DNA from: Sycobia sp. Sy_11
Taxonomy: Eukaryota > Arthropoda > Insecta > Hymenoptera > Epichrysomallidae
Assembly (NCBI GenBank): GCA_018907035.1
Contig: JACCIC010000062.1
Span: 1,142,501 to 1,206,500 of the forward strand
DNA: 64,000 nucleotides
Direction: 5' to 3'
The notes below the pieces were generated by a model. That model saw only the letters and a list, made by a program, of their open reading frames with translations, did not search any database and was not told the origin of the DNA. Positions 25,019 through 35,325 of the stretch are shown one piece after another. The translations under genes and the position numbers were made by a program. Every line of letters starts with the position of its first letter. Position 1 is the first letter of the stretch.

Positions 25019-26749
25019 CTATATATCAGCTGTCAGTTGGTGCTGTTCAGCTAATGACAGCTAGTGTAAGAAACGCACGATGCTTTTCAGACTGCTTTTA
25101 ACATGGGGGGACGGCTCGAGAAAATACAAAGGGTGTTTGCCACTAACTTATAAAAGCTAGTGAACTGGACGCCAAGGGAAAGGGCTACAAGTACATCATT
25201 TAGAACACATTTTTTTCATATAGATATATAAAATTTAATAAAAATAATATGATGAAAGTATATTATTAATAGAATGTTATTATTAAATATATAAACATAA
25301 GATGAAATATAAATGACTCAATGAAGATTTATAATAATAAAAGAAGATAATATACATGGACATATACAAATTATGTATGTGAAGAGAAATTCTATAACGA
25401 TAATAACATATATAACATAACGGTAATACGTGGACACAACGAGGCTGATCGGTATTAAATTAATTATTAAATATGCTATTTTTCATAACCAAATCATTGA
25501 CAGAAGGAAGCATCTATTTTTCGAGGGAGAGATTTCCTACATGAATTTACTGCTTGCTGTGCGCGGTGGTGCTACTGCGCATTCTGGTGCGCAGCTCCTT
25601 AACATGGCCGCGCTTTTTACTTTACGTACGCATGCATTTCGCGATTTTCATATTTTCCTTCTACTTCCACTTTTTACTGGCCGGGATTCCTAAACTCACA
25701 CTAGGGGAAAAACTACGTGGGACGGTGTTTTGCATTCGTATGCTTCCGCGTGTATTTTAGCGCCATCGCGCGGAGCGATATATAGCCGTTCGTAAATTGG
25801 TCTTGCCGCGACATACCATTTATGCCCGCGAGCCACACTGTATGGGTGCCATTTGTAACCGAGTACTTACGTGTAGATTACCGAGTACTCACGTGCTATT
25901 CATTAGCGGCGTGCCGGCTGCGCTGGACCTGGAACGAGCGAATACGGGAACTGGATTCGGGAAAATGTCACGATGCAAACTTGTAAAGTTAACAATCATT
26001 TATTTATTTACTCGCGCTTCACAGTAAACCTACGGCCTAATTACACAATAACGATAACAAGATAACCGATATAAGTAATTACAGCGCGCGGCGACGACAT
26101 ACTAGCTCGGGAGCGGATTCCGCGGGCGCGGGGAAATATCAACGGCAAGGAGTGGAACGGGGAAAAAGATGCGACGCGTACAATCTAATTCACAGGGACG
26201 TGGAGCGGCCGTACGAACATAGCGCGCTTAGTTGCGGGAACGCGTACTTCTTTAACTACAATGAATACTTTCCGGGACGGAGCTCCGCTGTCGCTTCCTC
26301 TCGTTCCGAACTTCTTTCGCGGGTGCTTCTTTTATTCTTCCTTCCTTCCTTCGTTCTCTCTTTTTCTCGATCTATCTCTTTCAATCGCGATAGCTTCCTT
26401 CTTTCCTTTCTGCTTTCTTCGCTTTTTCTAGTAGTACGGGGGCGATTGTGCAACGATCGGGCAGCTCCGAAAAATCGCTAGAACAGCGAGGTGGGAAATC
26501 AGGCTCGAGATGGAAGTAATAGTTTCGATGGTGCTCTCTCTGTTCGACGTCGTCCTTCGGTAGCTGGGCGGGGAAGGGGTAGGGCCCTTCTTTGCGACGG
26601 TCGTACACTCTTGCGGCTCGCGCTTCACGCATTTTCGCTATCGCGCGCGAACACTCAGTTTTCACCGAGGAGCGGCAATTTGGCCGGTTACTATATATAC
26701 ATATATTATACATATTACAAACGATGATGCAATTCGGTGAATAATGTGT
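25019..26749. other. GC-richer block, no gene recognised
   Basis: Includes several chance frames, a GC-rich stretch at 25550-25970, the second 98-bp direct repeat, and a CTTT/CTTCC-rich tract at about 26330-26425. It may be the decayed 5' LTR and leader of the retroelement, but no LTR boundary or primer-binding site could be fixed. Confidence 0.4.
26171..26268 (+). repeat. 98-bp direct repeat, copy 2
   Basis: Second copy of the repeat at 22183-22280; see that entry. On the LTR reading this would lie on the 5' side of the minus-strand gag remnant. Confidence 0.65.
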
Positions 26750-26875
26750 TCAGTCATCACCGGCGTTGATAATTGCCAGGCATCTCTGCGGCCACGATTT
26801 CCAGATCTGACGAATTTGATAAGACAACTGCTTCAAAGTGTGTATGTGTCTTCTACAAAGTTTTTCTTTAATATA

Positions 26876-28153
26876 TTAGGTTGTCACATATCTCCCTTCA
26901 GCTTTTTTGCTATTCATTCAATTCTTTATAAAAAGTGTTACAGTTGTCGGATTTACTTCAAATATGCGCCGTTTTGTTCATAATCTGTTTCCATCTAGAC
27001 GGCAACTTCATAATACCCCTCTGGTAGAAATCCCTCTCCTTATTTGCGAAGAATTCGGACAGCCACTTTTAAAAACCTCTTTTGAGTCCAACTTTACACC
27101 ACCAAGGGCATTGGGCATGGACAGGAACAAGTTATAATCACTTGGCGCTATGTCCGGGCTATATGGTGGATGCGATAAAACCTCTCACCCAAAGTCCCGT
27201 AGCTTCTGACGAGTTATCAACGAAGTGTGTGATCTGTCGTTGTCCTGGTGGAACACTACACCCTTCCTGTTCGCCAATTGTGGACGTTTCTGGTCGATTG
27301 CCTTCATCAAGCGGTCCAGTTGTTGACAGTAGAGGGTAGAATTAAGCGTCTGGCCATATGGGAGTAGCTCATAGTGGATGATTCCCTTCCAATCCCACCA
27401 AACACACAGCAAAACCTTTCTGACCGTCAATTCCGGCTTAACCACTGTTTGGATCGCTCCGCCACTGTTGGACCACGACCGTTTTCAGTTGATATTGTTG
27501 TATGTGATCCATTTTTTGTCGCCAGTCACCATCTGCTTCAATAATGGGTCGAGCTCATTCCGTTTTAGCAGCACATTGCAGGCGTTGACTCGGTCCAGAA
27601 GGTTTTTTTTGCGTCAAATCATGCGGCACCCAAACATCAAGCTTTTTTTTGTATTCAGCTTTTTTCAGATGGTTTAAAATGGTTTGGTGACTAATTCTCA
27701 TCTCCTGGGCGATCTCACAAGATGTCACACTCGATAAATTTCATGATGTGATCAGTATTCATCGTCACAGGTCTTCCTCAGGCTGGCTTATCCATGGTGT
27801 CGTTTTCACCGGCTCTGAATCGTCGAAACCATTCCTCTGCGGTTCGAAGTGATAGTTTCGTGCCATCCCCCCAAACACCATTAATCTCACGGAACGTTTC
27901 TCTAGTGGATTTGCCTTTGACGAAGGAAAACTTTAAAATAGCGCGAATTTCGGCATTAGTGAACTCCATGTTTACACGTCTATAACTTTTGAACGCAATA
28001 TCCAAATTAATCATGCATAGCGTCGTTTTGTACGTTATTTCCAGACCTTTCCAATGATGTATAGTATTGCCAGATACGACCTCTGTAGCGCTTTGTATAT
28101 AGCCGCGAAATTCGTAAGACAAAAAGGTGGAAGGGAGATATTTGACATCATAA
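26876..28153 (-). mobile_element. Mariner inserted in the Tc1-like element (1278 bp)
   Basis: TA at 26874-26875 and 28154-28155. Imperfect inverted repeats share CATATCTCCCTTC-like and CTTTTTTG blocks and both begin TTA. The size is typical. It interrupts the Tc1-like gene between the codons for VWVY and the following Ile-Lys, so the order of events is clear: Tc1-like first, mariner later. Confidence 0.9.
26958..27969 (-). pseudogene. Mariner transposase pseudogene (nested copy)
   Basis: Starts at the ATG at 27969 with MEFTNAEIRAILKFSFVKGK and EEWFRRFRAGEND, meets a stop near 27780, then recovers in other frames: WVPHDL near 27620, LLCVWWDWKGIIHYELL (27400-27350), HQDNDRSHTS (about 27255-27225), a damaged YSPD.APSDYNLF block near 27140, and KLPSRWKQIMNK before the final stop at 26960-26958. 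The transposase differs clearly from the intact one at 3006-4043, so it belongs to another mariner lineage. Confidence 0.88.
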
Positions 28154-28983
28154 TATACCCACACATTATCAATAGGGTTTGCATCGGGCGATTGTGACGG
28201 ACCAGCAAATGTAATGATGACAGATTGGGTCTTCTCCTCAGTTAAGACCTTGCTGCGGTGTCCAGAATCGTTGTCGTCCTGCATAATCGTCCTGCTTTTT
28301 TTTCTGATGAATTTCGTTTGGCAGATGGCAGTAAAGCCTTTTTATACATTGTTATCGTTTTTTCGGTATTTAGGTTATCAATAAAGAGATGCAAAGTATC
28401 GAATCCCTGCTTTGAGAAGCAGCTCCAAAGATGGACCCTTGTTCGTTGTTTTATGGTCCGCTGAACGAGCCTATTGATAGAAGTTGACCAGGCTCACATG
28501 ATGATACAACGTGCCCTTATAGAACATTTATCAGTGAAAATCACATTTTCAAAATCTCTGTCAATATTCTCATGCCCCCAAGCAAGTCGCTTTGTTACAT
28601 GTTGAAAAACATGTGAATAGAGGTTTCTTCATTGTGTTGAGCCATTTCAGGCCATACGTACAAAGATAGGTTCGGATAGTTTCGTAGGATGTATCTAAAC
28701 CTATTACCATTACTTTTGCTTGTCCTTACCGCAGTGTTAAAGCAGGATTTAGCGAAAACAGATTCACTATTCCTTCTTCATCTTTTTTGTCCACTTTTCC
28801 TATCGAGCCACGTTATGGTAAATCATCGACATTTTTAGCTACTTTATATCGCTGTATCCGCTTCTCTACAAATGCCTTCGATTTTCTCATATATTTAGCA
28901 GCCGCTGGTTGCGACATTTGGGGACCTTTAGGATGGATGCAAAGGTATACAGCCTCAAAGCGAGACGCGTACTTAGCATTCAT

Positions 28984-29409
28984 GGCGTTTAGCGTGGTTC
29001 TCTTTCAAAAGATCAACGATAACTGAATCTTTGATGACAATGCATGAAGAATAATACTTTCATTACTTGTCAGTAATGTCGACCACGCTTACTTGACTGA
29101 CTGTAGATATTAAAGTGTAATAAAAAAAAAAATTTTTTTGTCGGGTTCAATGTTTTCTAATGATATGCATCTGTCGAAAATTCTCTTCATGATTACTCAC
29201 TAATTATGTTGCTGCCGAGGTATACGAACATCAACTCAATGATTTGCAACAGATATTGATCGAACATGGATCAGCAATCGCGAGCAATATCATTTTTTAT
29301 TAATATAGAAAGTATGTTTTACATTTAGTTCAGGAGGCTGAGAACTCTATAAATATTATACAAATCAATTTAGATTGGAGATACGGTACATATAATAACT
29401 TGCTGGGGT
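28984..29409. other. Flank of the Tc1-like element
   Basis: Probably contains the upstream end of the Tc1-like element, including an A/T homopolymer at 29120-29138, but the terminal repeat could not be recognised. No gene seen. Confidence 0.4.
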
Positions 29410-29620
29410 TTTCAGTTTAATTTCGTTCTTGAAAATGAAGCATAGCGGTTCGAAACGTTGGACGAAAAAATAAGAATTTAAATTTAAGATGATGGGGCAG
29501 CCAGGTTGTTCTTTACTAACATAGAATATAGTTCATTGTTTTTACTATTTTTATGTTATTTTATTATTATTTTTATTTTTATTACTTTTTGTTGTTTTTA
29601 CAATAAACAGGTTTATATAT
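29410..29620 (+). repeat. PLE repeat copy F, partial right arm
   Basis: Carries TAGCGGTTCGAAACGTTGGAC (first 20 bases at about 29443-29462), preceded by TTGAAAATGAAGC where CUGANGA would be expected, then the GGCAGCCAGGTTGTTCTTTA block and the AT-rich arm. It ends before the palindrome. The hammerhead core is mutated. Confidence 0.65.
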
Positions 29621-30728
29621 ATTAATTTTATAAAGGTAAACGTTTATTTAATATGCAGTACACTAGTTCAATGAAATAGACATTAACGTAACAGTAGTCA
29701 ATAATTTAAATGGAATGAGATACTGTTTGCGCATTAATTTTTTAAGAAAACTCAATACGATGTGTGAAATTTAAATTTAATATATTTTATTCAAATACAA
29801 TACAACGCATTTAAATATTCACTACGATGCAAATATATTTAAATAATATTGGTGCGATCCTCATTCGACCTTCCAAGTGTACTTCGGAACTGAGACTGAC
29901 TGTCGTTGGTCTATCGTAGACGCACACTCTCCCAGCCATCCGCCATCCTGGTACATCCGCGCCCTTTTTCACGCAACTCAGATAGCCGGAGAGGGCCGGC
30001 TCTTTCAGTGGTTGGGTGTACAATATACAGTACGCTAATGCTTCAAGAACCCTAATTGTCACGTATCAATGCCGCACGTCTACGGCGCTCTAATGATCAT
30101 AGTAGTAAGATCTATGGTATATTTTAGTCATCTGGCGGCCAGGTTTTTCATCAATAAACAAGGGGATTTACAAGGATAGACGAATGACATTTGGTTTTAT
30201 TACTATTGATGTACAAGCATGTGCCGAAAGAATATCCGGAACAGATACAAAAGTATACAAAGATTTGAAATATAAATATTTTGCGTGCACGAGCGAATGA
30301 TGCACGAGTTGTCCCGTGGGGAACCGTGATATGATTTAATTCACCCACAGAGGTTATTTTAGTATTTCAAAATCATGGTTCATTCACATTTCGTTTCATT
30401 AATAATTGAAAATCATGGTTCGTTAGATATATATTTCATTAAAAATTAAAAACTATTATTAACTATTAATAATAAATTAAAAAATATCTTAAACTTGTTA
30501 AAAGTCTGAAAAGTGATATAACCAGAGTAGTAGGAAAAAATAGAGCACGACTAGAAGCCAGAATTGAAATAAACCATATTTAATTTCAATTGCAAAATTA
30601 AATAAAAATTCACAAGAGGAATTGGAAAAAAGAATTGAATTTTTATTGAATATAGTAAGACGAATATTGAAATAAAGATATACGAAATAATTGTTTAGCA
30701 TGAACTTTATGTCAAACAAAGAAAGACT
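29621..30728. other. Intergenic stretch, no gene recognised
   Basis: AT-rich, with a GC-richer segment at 29850-30130 whose longest frame is not convincing. That segment may be a decayed LTR, but no ends could be fixed. Confidence 0.4.
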
Positions 30729-30752
30729 ACCGTACTACTGCGGTAGTACGGT
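30729..30752. repeat. Perfect 10-bp hairpin
   Basis: ACCGTACTAC (30729-30738) pairs with GTAGTACGGT (30743-30752) across a four-base loop. Another GTACGG/CGGTACTACGG repeat follows directly. It lies just outside the left target duplication of PLE copy G. Confidence 0.9.
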
Positions 30753-31037
30753 AGTACGGTACTACGGTTTCAAACTACGGTATTCGAATTAATAAATATT
30801 TTTTTATTGGTCTTACAGTCCAATCAATTCAATCTAAAAATAAAAATAAAATAAAAATTAAAAATAAAAATTAAATTAAAAATTAAAAATTAAATTAAAA
30901 TTATAATGACAGTCAGACTGTCCTTGTCTACATTCACCCCCGTAGACTAATCTGAAAATAAAATATTAGCTGAAAAATTTCTTTGGTAGTAAAGTGCAGT
31001 CTGACTGTCCCCAACACCCTTACCTAATTGAAGACTT

Positions 31038-31077
31038 GTCCAACGTTTCGAGCTCGCTACGGCTCCTCATCAGGGAC
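31038..31077 (-). ncRNA. Hammerhead ribozyme motif, PLE copy G left arm
   Basis: On the minus strand: stem I GTCC (31077-31074) with GGAC (31041-31038); core CTGATGA; one extra G; stem II GAGC/GCTC with loop CGTAGCGA; GAAAC; cleavage triplet GTT. All core positions fit the consensus. It is in the same orientation as the RT remnant. Confidence 0.75.
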
Positions 31078-31239
31078 TAAACTAAACCTTATATTCCAAT
31101 CTATATATACCCATCCCCACCACCAAATTTAGTAAATTAAATATAAATTCTCCCTCTACACAAATTGTCCAAAACCAATCAATTGAATAAGGAATGACAA
31201 ACACTGTCCAATCTACCAGACTCTAACATTAAATTCACA

Positions 31240-31610
31240 TTATTTCAATTCCTGGAAATGTGAAATGTGAATAAATTGAATTGGATAACCATTATTAATA
31301 AAAGTTTCTATTACTATCTGTAAATTATTTTGTCTAAAATCTTTATTTGACAATTTTATTGCTCGTCAATGACACCCTTTAATGCCCCAATTTTGTTTCC
31401 GAATTGGTGGTGTGAATTAATATCTAAAAACCTACCTGACCAAGTAGGCTTTCTGTACCAATTAAGTTTCATCTTATTATTACTACATCTAATGACATTA
31501 ATGTCCAGAAAACTTAACTGACTTTTAACCTCAGCCTCCCTTGTAAATTTATTTCTGTCATGTACAGAATTAAAAACATCCACCATTTCATCCACAAAAA
31601 CTGTTTATCA
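31240..31610 (-). pseudogene. Penelope-like reverse transcriptase fragment
   Basis: Frame 1 (31595-31365) reads REAEVKSQLSFLDINVIR, then KLNWYRKPTWSGRFLDINSHH, matching the PLE block usually seen as QL.FLDV...W..KPT.SGR.LNF.S.HP. After a frameshift at about 31363, frame 2 (31362-31240) continues AIKLSNKDFRQNNLQIV, then FINNGYPIQFIH, the next conserved PLE stretch. The RT palm with its catalytic Asp residues and the GIY-YIG endonuclease are absent, so the copy cannot move on its own. Confidence 0.85.
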
Positions 31611-31727
31611 TTTCTTATTAAGTTAATTGGTTTTGGACAATTTCTGTAGAGGGGGAATTTATATTTAATTTACTAAATTTGGTGGTAGGGATGGGTATAT
31701 ATAGATTAGAATATAAGGTTTAGATTA

Positions 31728-31767
31728 GTCCCTGATGAAGAGCCGTAGCGAGCTCGAAACGTTAGAC
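31728..31767 (+). ncRNA. Hammerhead ribozyme motif, PLE copy G right arm
   Basis: Inverted partner of the motif at 31038-31077. Core CTGATGA, stem II GAGC/GCTC and GAAAC are intact. Stem I GTCC/AGAC has one mismatch next to the cleavage site (GTT followed by A). Confidence 0.65.
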
Positions 31768-32114
31768 AAGTCTTCAATTAGGTAAGGGTGTTGGGGACAG
31801 TCAGACTGCACTTTACTAACAAAGAATTTTTTCAGCTAATATTTTATTTTCAGATTAGTCTACGGTGGTGATTGTAAATAAGGACAGTCTGACTGTCATT
31901 ATAATTTTGATTTTAATTTTTAATTTTAATTTTAATTTTAATTTTTGTTTTTATTATTTTTTAGTATTGATGTATTAATGTTAATGTAGATGTGTATTGA
32001 TGTTGTTACGTATTGTTTTCGATTAATTTGATTGGACTGTAAGACCAATAAAAAATATTTATTAATTTGTATATGGGCAGTCGACATAAATACAATTAAA
32101 TTATGGTATTCGAA

Positions 32115-33189
32115 ATAGGAAATTCTGCAAGCCCTTGTGAGAAACTTAAAACCTATAAGAAAACTGCAGGTAACTAAACCATAAACTTATAAATCGTTTG
32201 CCGCGTAGGGCAGCAAAGACGCAGATCGTAATAAAACCACGTGACACATCCGTTTATAGTGCCTTTACGATACTGTCCATTATTTAGCTTTAAGTGTTTT
32301 TTGCTTTATTATTTTATAGAAGGCTAAAATAATCTAACAAAAAGTCTATAATTTAATATGATATTTTTTTACCAAAAAATTTATTAAATAAATTTATTCA
32401 ATCAATTCCACAGCCTTCAACAAAGACCATTCCTCGTCCAACCTCTCTTAGCATGGGACACGTGGGTCAGAAGAGTGGGGCGCAATGAACATAAAAAATT
32501 ACAAAATAAATAACTATTTTATACGTGTTAAGAAGTGCGAATATAATTAGAATAACATTTATTAAAATATCTTTGTAAAAGTCTCCGCGAGTTCAGGTAA
32601 TTAAAATCGTACCTCTGCAGGGATAAACTTGTATGGTCAAAAAAGTAATTCGAGCAATAGAACAAAGCAGTTAAATCGTTCCACCGTCGAGCGTCATCTA
32701 AATGTCCCGTTAGTTTACCTGACTAGCCAAATGTACTACATAACGAACAATGCAGTTCGTTTCGAATCACCGAACAAGAAACATCTCTAATAAAGTCGTA
32801 AATTTTTACTTGTGCTCTCTGACACATATTCATTTCTTCAACCGTTGAATCCGTACATCAAGAAATTAATCTACGCGGTATAGTAGTTTATATTAATAAA
32901 TATAAGAGTGCTGTACCCGACACGCATATACAATAGAATAAGATTTTTTATAGGTAAACTAAATGAAAATTAAGCAAATATAATGAACATATTAATTTAT
33001 TAACAACTTATAATTAAATAAATTGTGTAATGAGTCTGACTTGCATTATTTTTAATTATAACGGATCAGTGCAAGTTTTATTAATTAATACAAATAATTT
33101 TGAAACGGAGTTTTGGAGGGAACAGTCACTTGTTCTTTAATGATATTAAATTGATCGTATTAATTTTAAGTTTATGATAAAGATCAATG
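32115..33189. other. Intergenic stretch, nothing recognised
   Basis: AT-rich single-copy-looking sequence with scattered GC-richer patches at 32200-32260 and 32420-32490. No gene, RNA or transposon recognised. Confidence 0.5.
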
Positions 33190-33576
33190 AGTATACAGAT
33201 GGTGCGAAGATGGTGTACGGATTTGTTGAGAGCCGTGCAGAAGTGCACGATGAGCAGCTTGCAGGACGCCAAAAAAGCGCCATTACCGACGATGCGACTG
33301 CAGCGGTTGAAAACATTATTCAGGAGGACTAACGATAGACTATTTAAAATATTTTGAAATCATATCTCCTGAAGATCAAATTCATTGTACTTCAATCCAT
33401 ACAATATAACGAAAAGATTGGTTACAGTCAAATTTGTGCAAAACCGAGACCAAAAAAAGTCCAAAAAAAGGACGTCATTTTTTAGGGAAGGTTTATTTAA
33501 ACTGGAAAAAAGTTACAAAAAATGTATCGAAATCCCAAGTGAGTACGTAAAAAATAGTTTAAGAATAAAAGAATGA
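33190..33576 (+). pseudogene. Mariner transposase remnant (N- and C-terminal parts only)
   Basis: The first part (about 33200-33330) reads DGAKMVYGFVESRAEVHDEQ, then AGRQKSAITDDATAAVENIIQED, the linker region of a mariner DNA-binding domain. A stop and frameshift follow. The second part (33470-33575) reads FFREGLFKLEKSYKKCIEI..EYVKN, matching a mariner C-terminus. The catalytic domain is missing. Terminal repeats were not found. Confidence 0.7.
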
Positions 33577-33927
33577 AGTTAAATTGTATTTATAGCCGAA
33601 AGTTATATAATTTATAGCCGAAAACTAGTGTTTTATTTTTTCCCAATATAAGGAAACTTATTGTTTAATGACACCTCATAACACGCATTGCACGGCTCGT
33701 CATACATGTCACACTGTGCATACTGTATACTGTTCGACATACTTGCCTTTAGCGCGTTACAGTGCTTACTTTAATTCGATACCAATTAGTAATTTTCAAA
33801 GCTTTACATAAAAACTGAAAAATCAAAATGAAACAAAATATTCAAAACCATTGGAAACTTATGTGCATACTATATCTCTATATTTACAACTTTGATATTT
33901 TATTTAATTTATATAATTGCACCCTTG

Positions 33928-34067
33928 GAGGCCTACGATGGCTCGATCGCTAGAGCGAAGGATTACTAACTTGGTGATCCGAGTTCAAATCCGGGTCTCG
34001 GCCGATTGATACAGGCACCGCTGTATTAATTTACATGTGCTTTGTTTACAAACACATCGTAGACCTC
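33928..34067 (+). mobile_element. tRNA-like SINE with terminal inverted repeats (140 bp)
   Basis: The 5' part resembles a tRNA gene: A-box-like TGGCTCGATCGCTAGAGCG with a GCTC/GAGC D-stem, and B-box GAGTTCAAATCC. The anticodon and T stems pair poorly, so it is not a functional tRNA. The ends form a 13-bp inverted repeat with one mismatch: GAGGCCTACGATG at 33928-33940 and CATCGTAGACCTC at 34055-34067. The tail is AT-rich. Confidence 0.65.
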
Positions 34068-34141
34068 AATGTTAAAAAATATTCAAACTTACATATAAAT
34101 AATTACTCATAAAAGTATAATTAGTATAATATTCACTTATG

Positions 34142-34144
<3 letters not shown>

Positions 34145-34193
<49 letters not shown>
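34145..34193. repeat. (TA)n microsatellite
   Basis: About 24 uninterrupted TA dinucleotides. Confidence 0.95.
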
Positions 34194-34195
<2 letters not shown>

Positions 34196-35133
34196 TCTTA
34201 TGAACTTTGACTTAAAATTTACTAATTTCCAAGAAGATACTTTACTTTTGCCATCTCTGAATGCAATGAAAAACTGTTAAATTTTATCAGAATTGCAAAA
34301 TAGGTGTTCGGGCTCCGTAATTTAGATTTTAAAGATATGATGGAAATAACTGTCATAAACGGAAAGGAAAACATCGTCGCAACTGAAACTGCGCGCAGCT
34401 GTCCGAGGTATGCAGTGCGCGCCTAGTTTATTACATTTATGTTTATATGGCCCGCACTCTGCCCGAATGAAAATCTGAGATGACGACGGAAAAGGTTCAC
34501 CATCTGGTCAGCGATGCGTCTCGTCTGCAAGGAGCCCGATCTGTTTCTCCCACCACCGATTTATAAATTTGGGGCTATTTTTTCTCGAGGTCGACGCCAC
34601 TTCTTATTTGGTTTCCCACGAGCGAACATTGCATTTTTGAGTAAAGTCCCGTGCCGTATTCTGCTATTTGCGCGATTTGTGTGTACACAAAAATTTGTAT
34701 TTTACGGAACCGCGTGTCGCGTGCTCTAGTGTGTAAGCGTTGATACGAAGTTAATTTGTGTGGTTTGTTTGATGCGCACCCTGCTCATAAGCACACCCAT
34801 GGACAAAGTGAAGAGGCTTTGTTGAGAGACGCCCCCGAGCGTATCTCTGAGAGACCTCCCGAGCGGCTGCAGAGCCGAGGCTGCCGTCGGCGTTGCCCAA
34901 GACGTTGGGATCACGACGCTGTCTAGGAGGGAATGCGGAGGTACTCTCCCACTTGAGCCCTCACCTCTTGTTCTGAGCGCCGGCGTAAAAATCTTGTACA
35001 TTATTATAAAGGTAAGAGAGCTCTCGCAATAAAATAGGTGACCTTTTGTTCTTTATTTACATTAATTATTTACCGTCGTAATTTCACCTGTATATCTGTT
35101 AATTATTATATTTTGTAATATTTGAGGCTTTTT
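34194..35133. other. GC-rich block of unknown nature
   Basis: 34380-35000 is clearly GC-richer than its flanks but has no convincing reading frame. AATAAA occurs near 35028. It resembles untranslated or LTR-type sequence and is followed by the hairpin at 35134. Origin not determined. Confidence 0.4.
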
Positions 35134-35160
35134 CCTCCACTCACGGAGTGGAGGTTTTTT
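35134..35160 (+). other. Perfect 9-bp hairpin followed by six T
   Basis: CCTCCACTC (35134-35142) pairs perfectly with GAGTGGAGG (35146-35154) across ACG, then TTTTTT. It looks like an intrinsic terminator, although insects do not use bacterial-type termination; the T run could stop RNA polymerase III. Confidence 0.8.
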
Positions 35161-35256
35161 ATGCAATTTTCTTTGTCCTTTTTTATTTATTAAACTTTCC
35201 AGTATAAAATTTAAATTAGTTTCTGTTTATTTATTGCACCAGAACACACAACATCC

Positions 35257-35259
<3 letters not shown>

Positions 35260-35307
<48 letters not shown>
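35260..35307. repeat. (ATT)n microsatellite
   Basis: About 16 ATT units, slightly degenerate at the 3' end, lying directly left of the LINE insertion. Confidence 0.95.
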
Positions 35308-35325
35308 CATTATTATCCTTATTAG

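Larger units (their letters stand above)
26750..28983 (-). pseudogene. Tc1-like transposase pseudogene, split by a mariner
   Basis: Minus-strand reading from the ATG at 28983 gives MNAKYASRFEAVYL, then a helix-turn-helix region (AAAKYMRKSKAFVEKRIQRY) that is open for about 79 residues before decaying. Catalytic blocks remain: ENVIFTDKC near 28545, MQDDNDSGHRSKV near 28275, and SQSPDANPIDNVW near 28180, where the usual catalytic Glu of NPIENVW reads Asp. The frame then stops at the mariner 28153-26876. When the mariner and one TA are skipped, the same frame resumes as KQLSYQIRQIWKS and ends in AGDD with a stop at 26752-26750. Terminal inverted repeats were not identified. Several frameshifts and stops make it dead. 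Confidence 0.88.
30789..32104 (-). mobile_element. PLE copy G, fold-back Penelope-like element with target duplication
   Basis: The direct repeat GGTATTCGAA at 30779-30788 and 32105-32114 flanks the element and is a 10-bp target-site duplication. The left arm (30789 to about 31185) and right arm (about 31622-32104) are inverted complements. The right arm keeps an outer segment (GCAGTCGACATAAATACAATT, about 32074-32094) that the left arm lacks, so the left end is truncated. Each arm has the palindrome GACAGTCAGACTGTC and a hammerhead motif. The unique core carries a Penelope-type reverse transcriptase remnant on the minus strand. This copy identifies the whole repeat family as PLE. Confidence 0.88.

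Noticed and set aside
24577..25101. 174-codon plus-strand open frame
   Set aside because: It is the opposite-strand shadow of the 54-bp coding repeat; the minus strand gives the coherent basic repeat and leads to the Cys-rich tail.
33941..34013. Functional tRNA gene
   Set aside because: A and B boxes are present, but the T stem and anticodon stem pair badly and the surrounding 13-bp inverted repeats point to a SINE.
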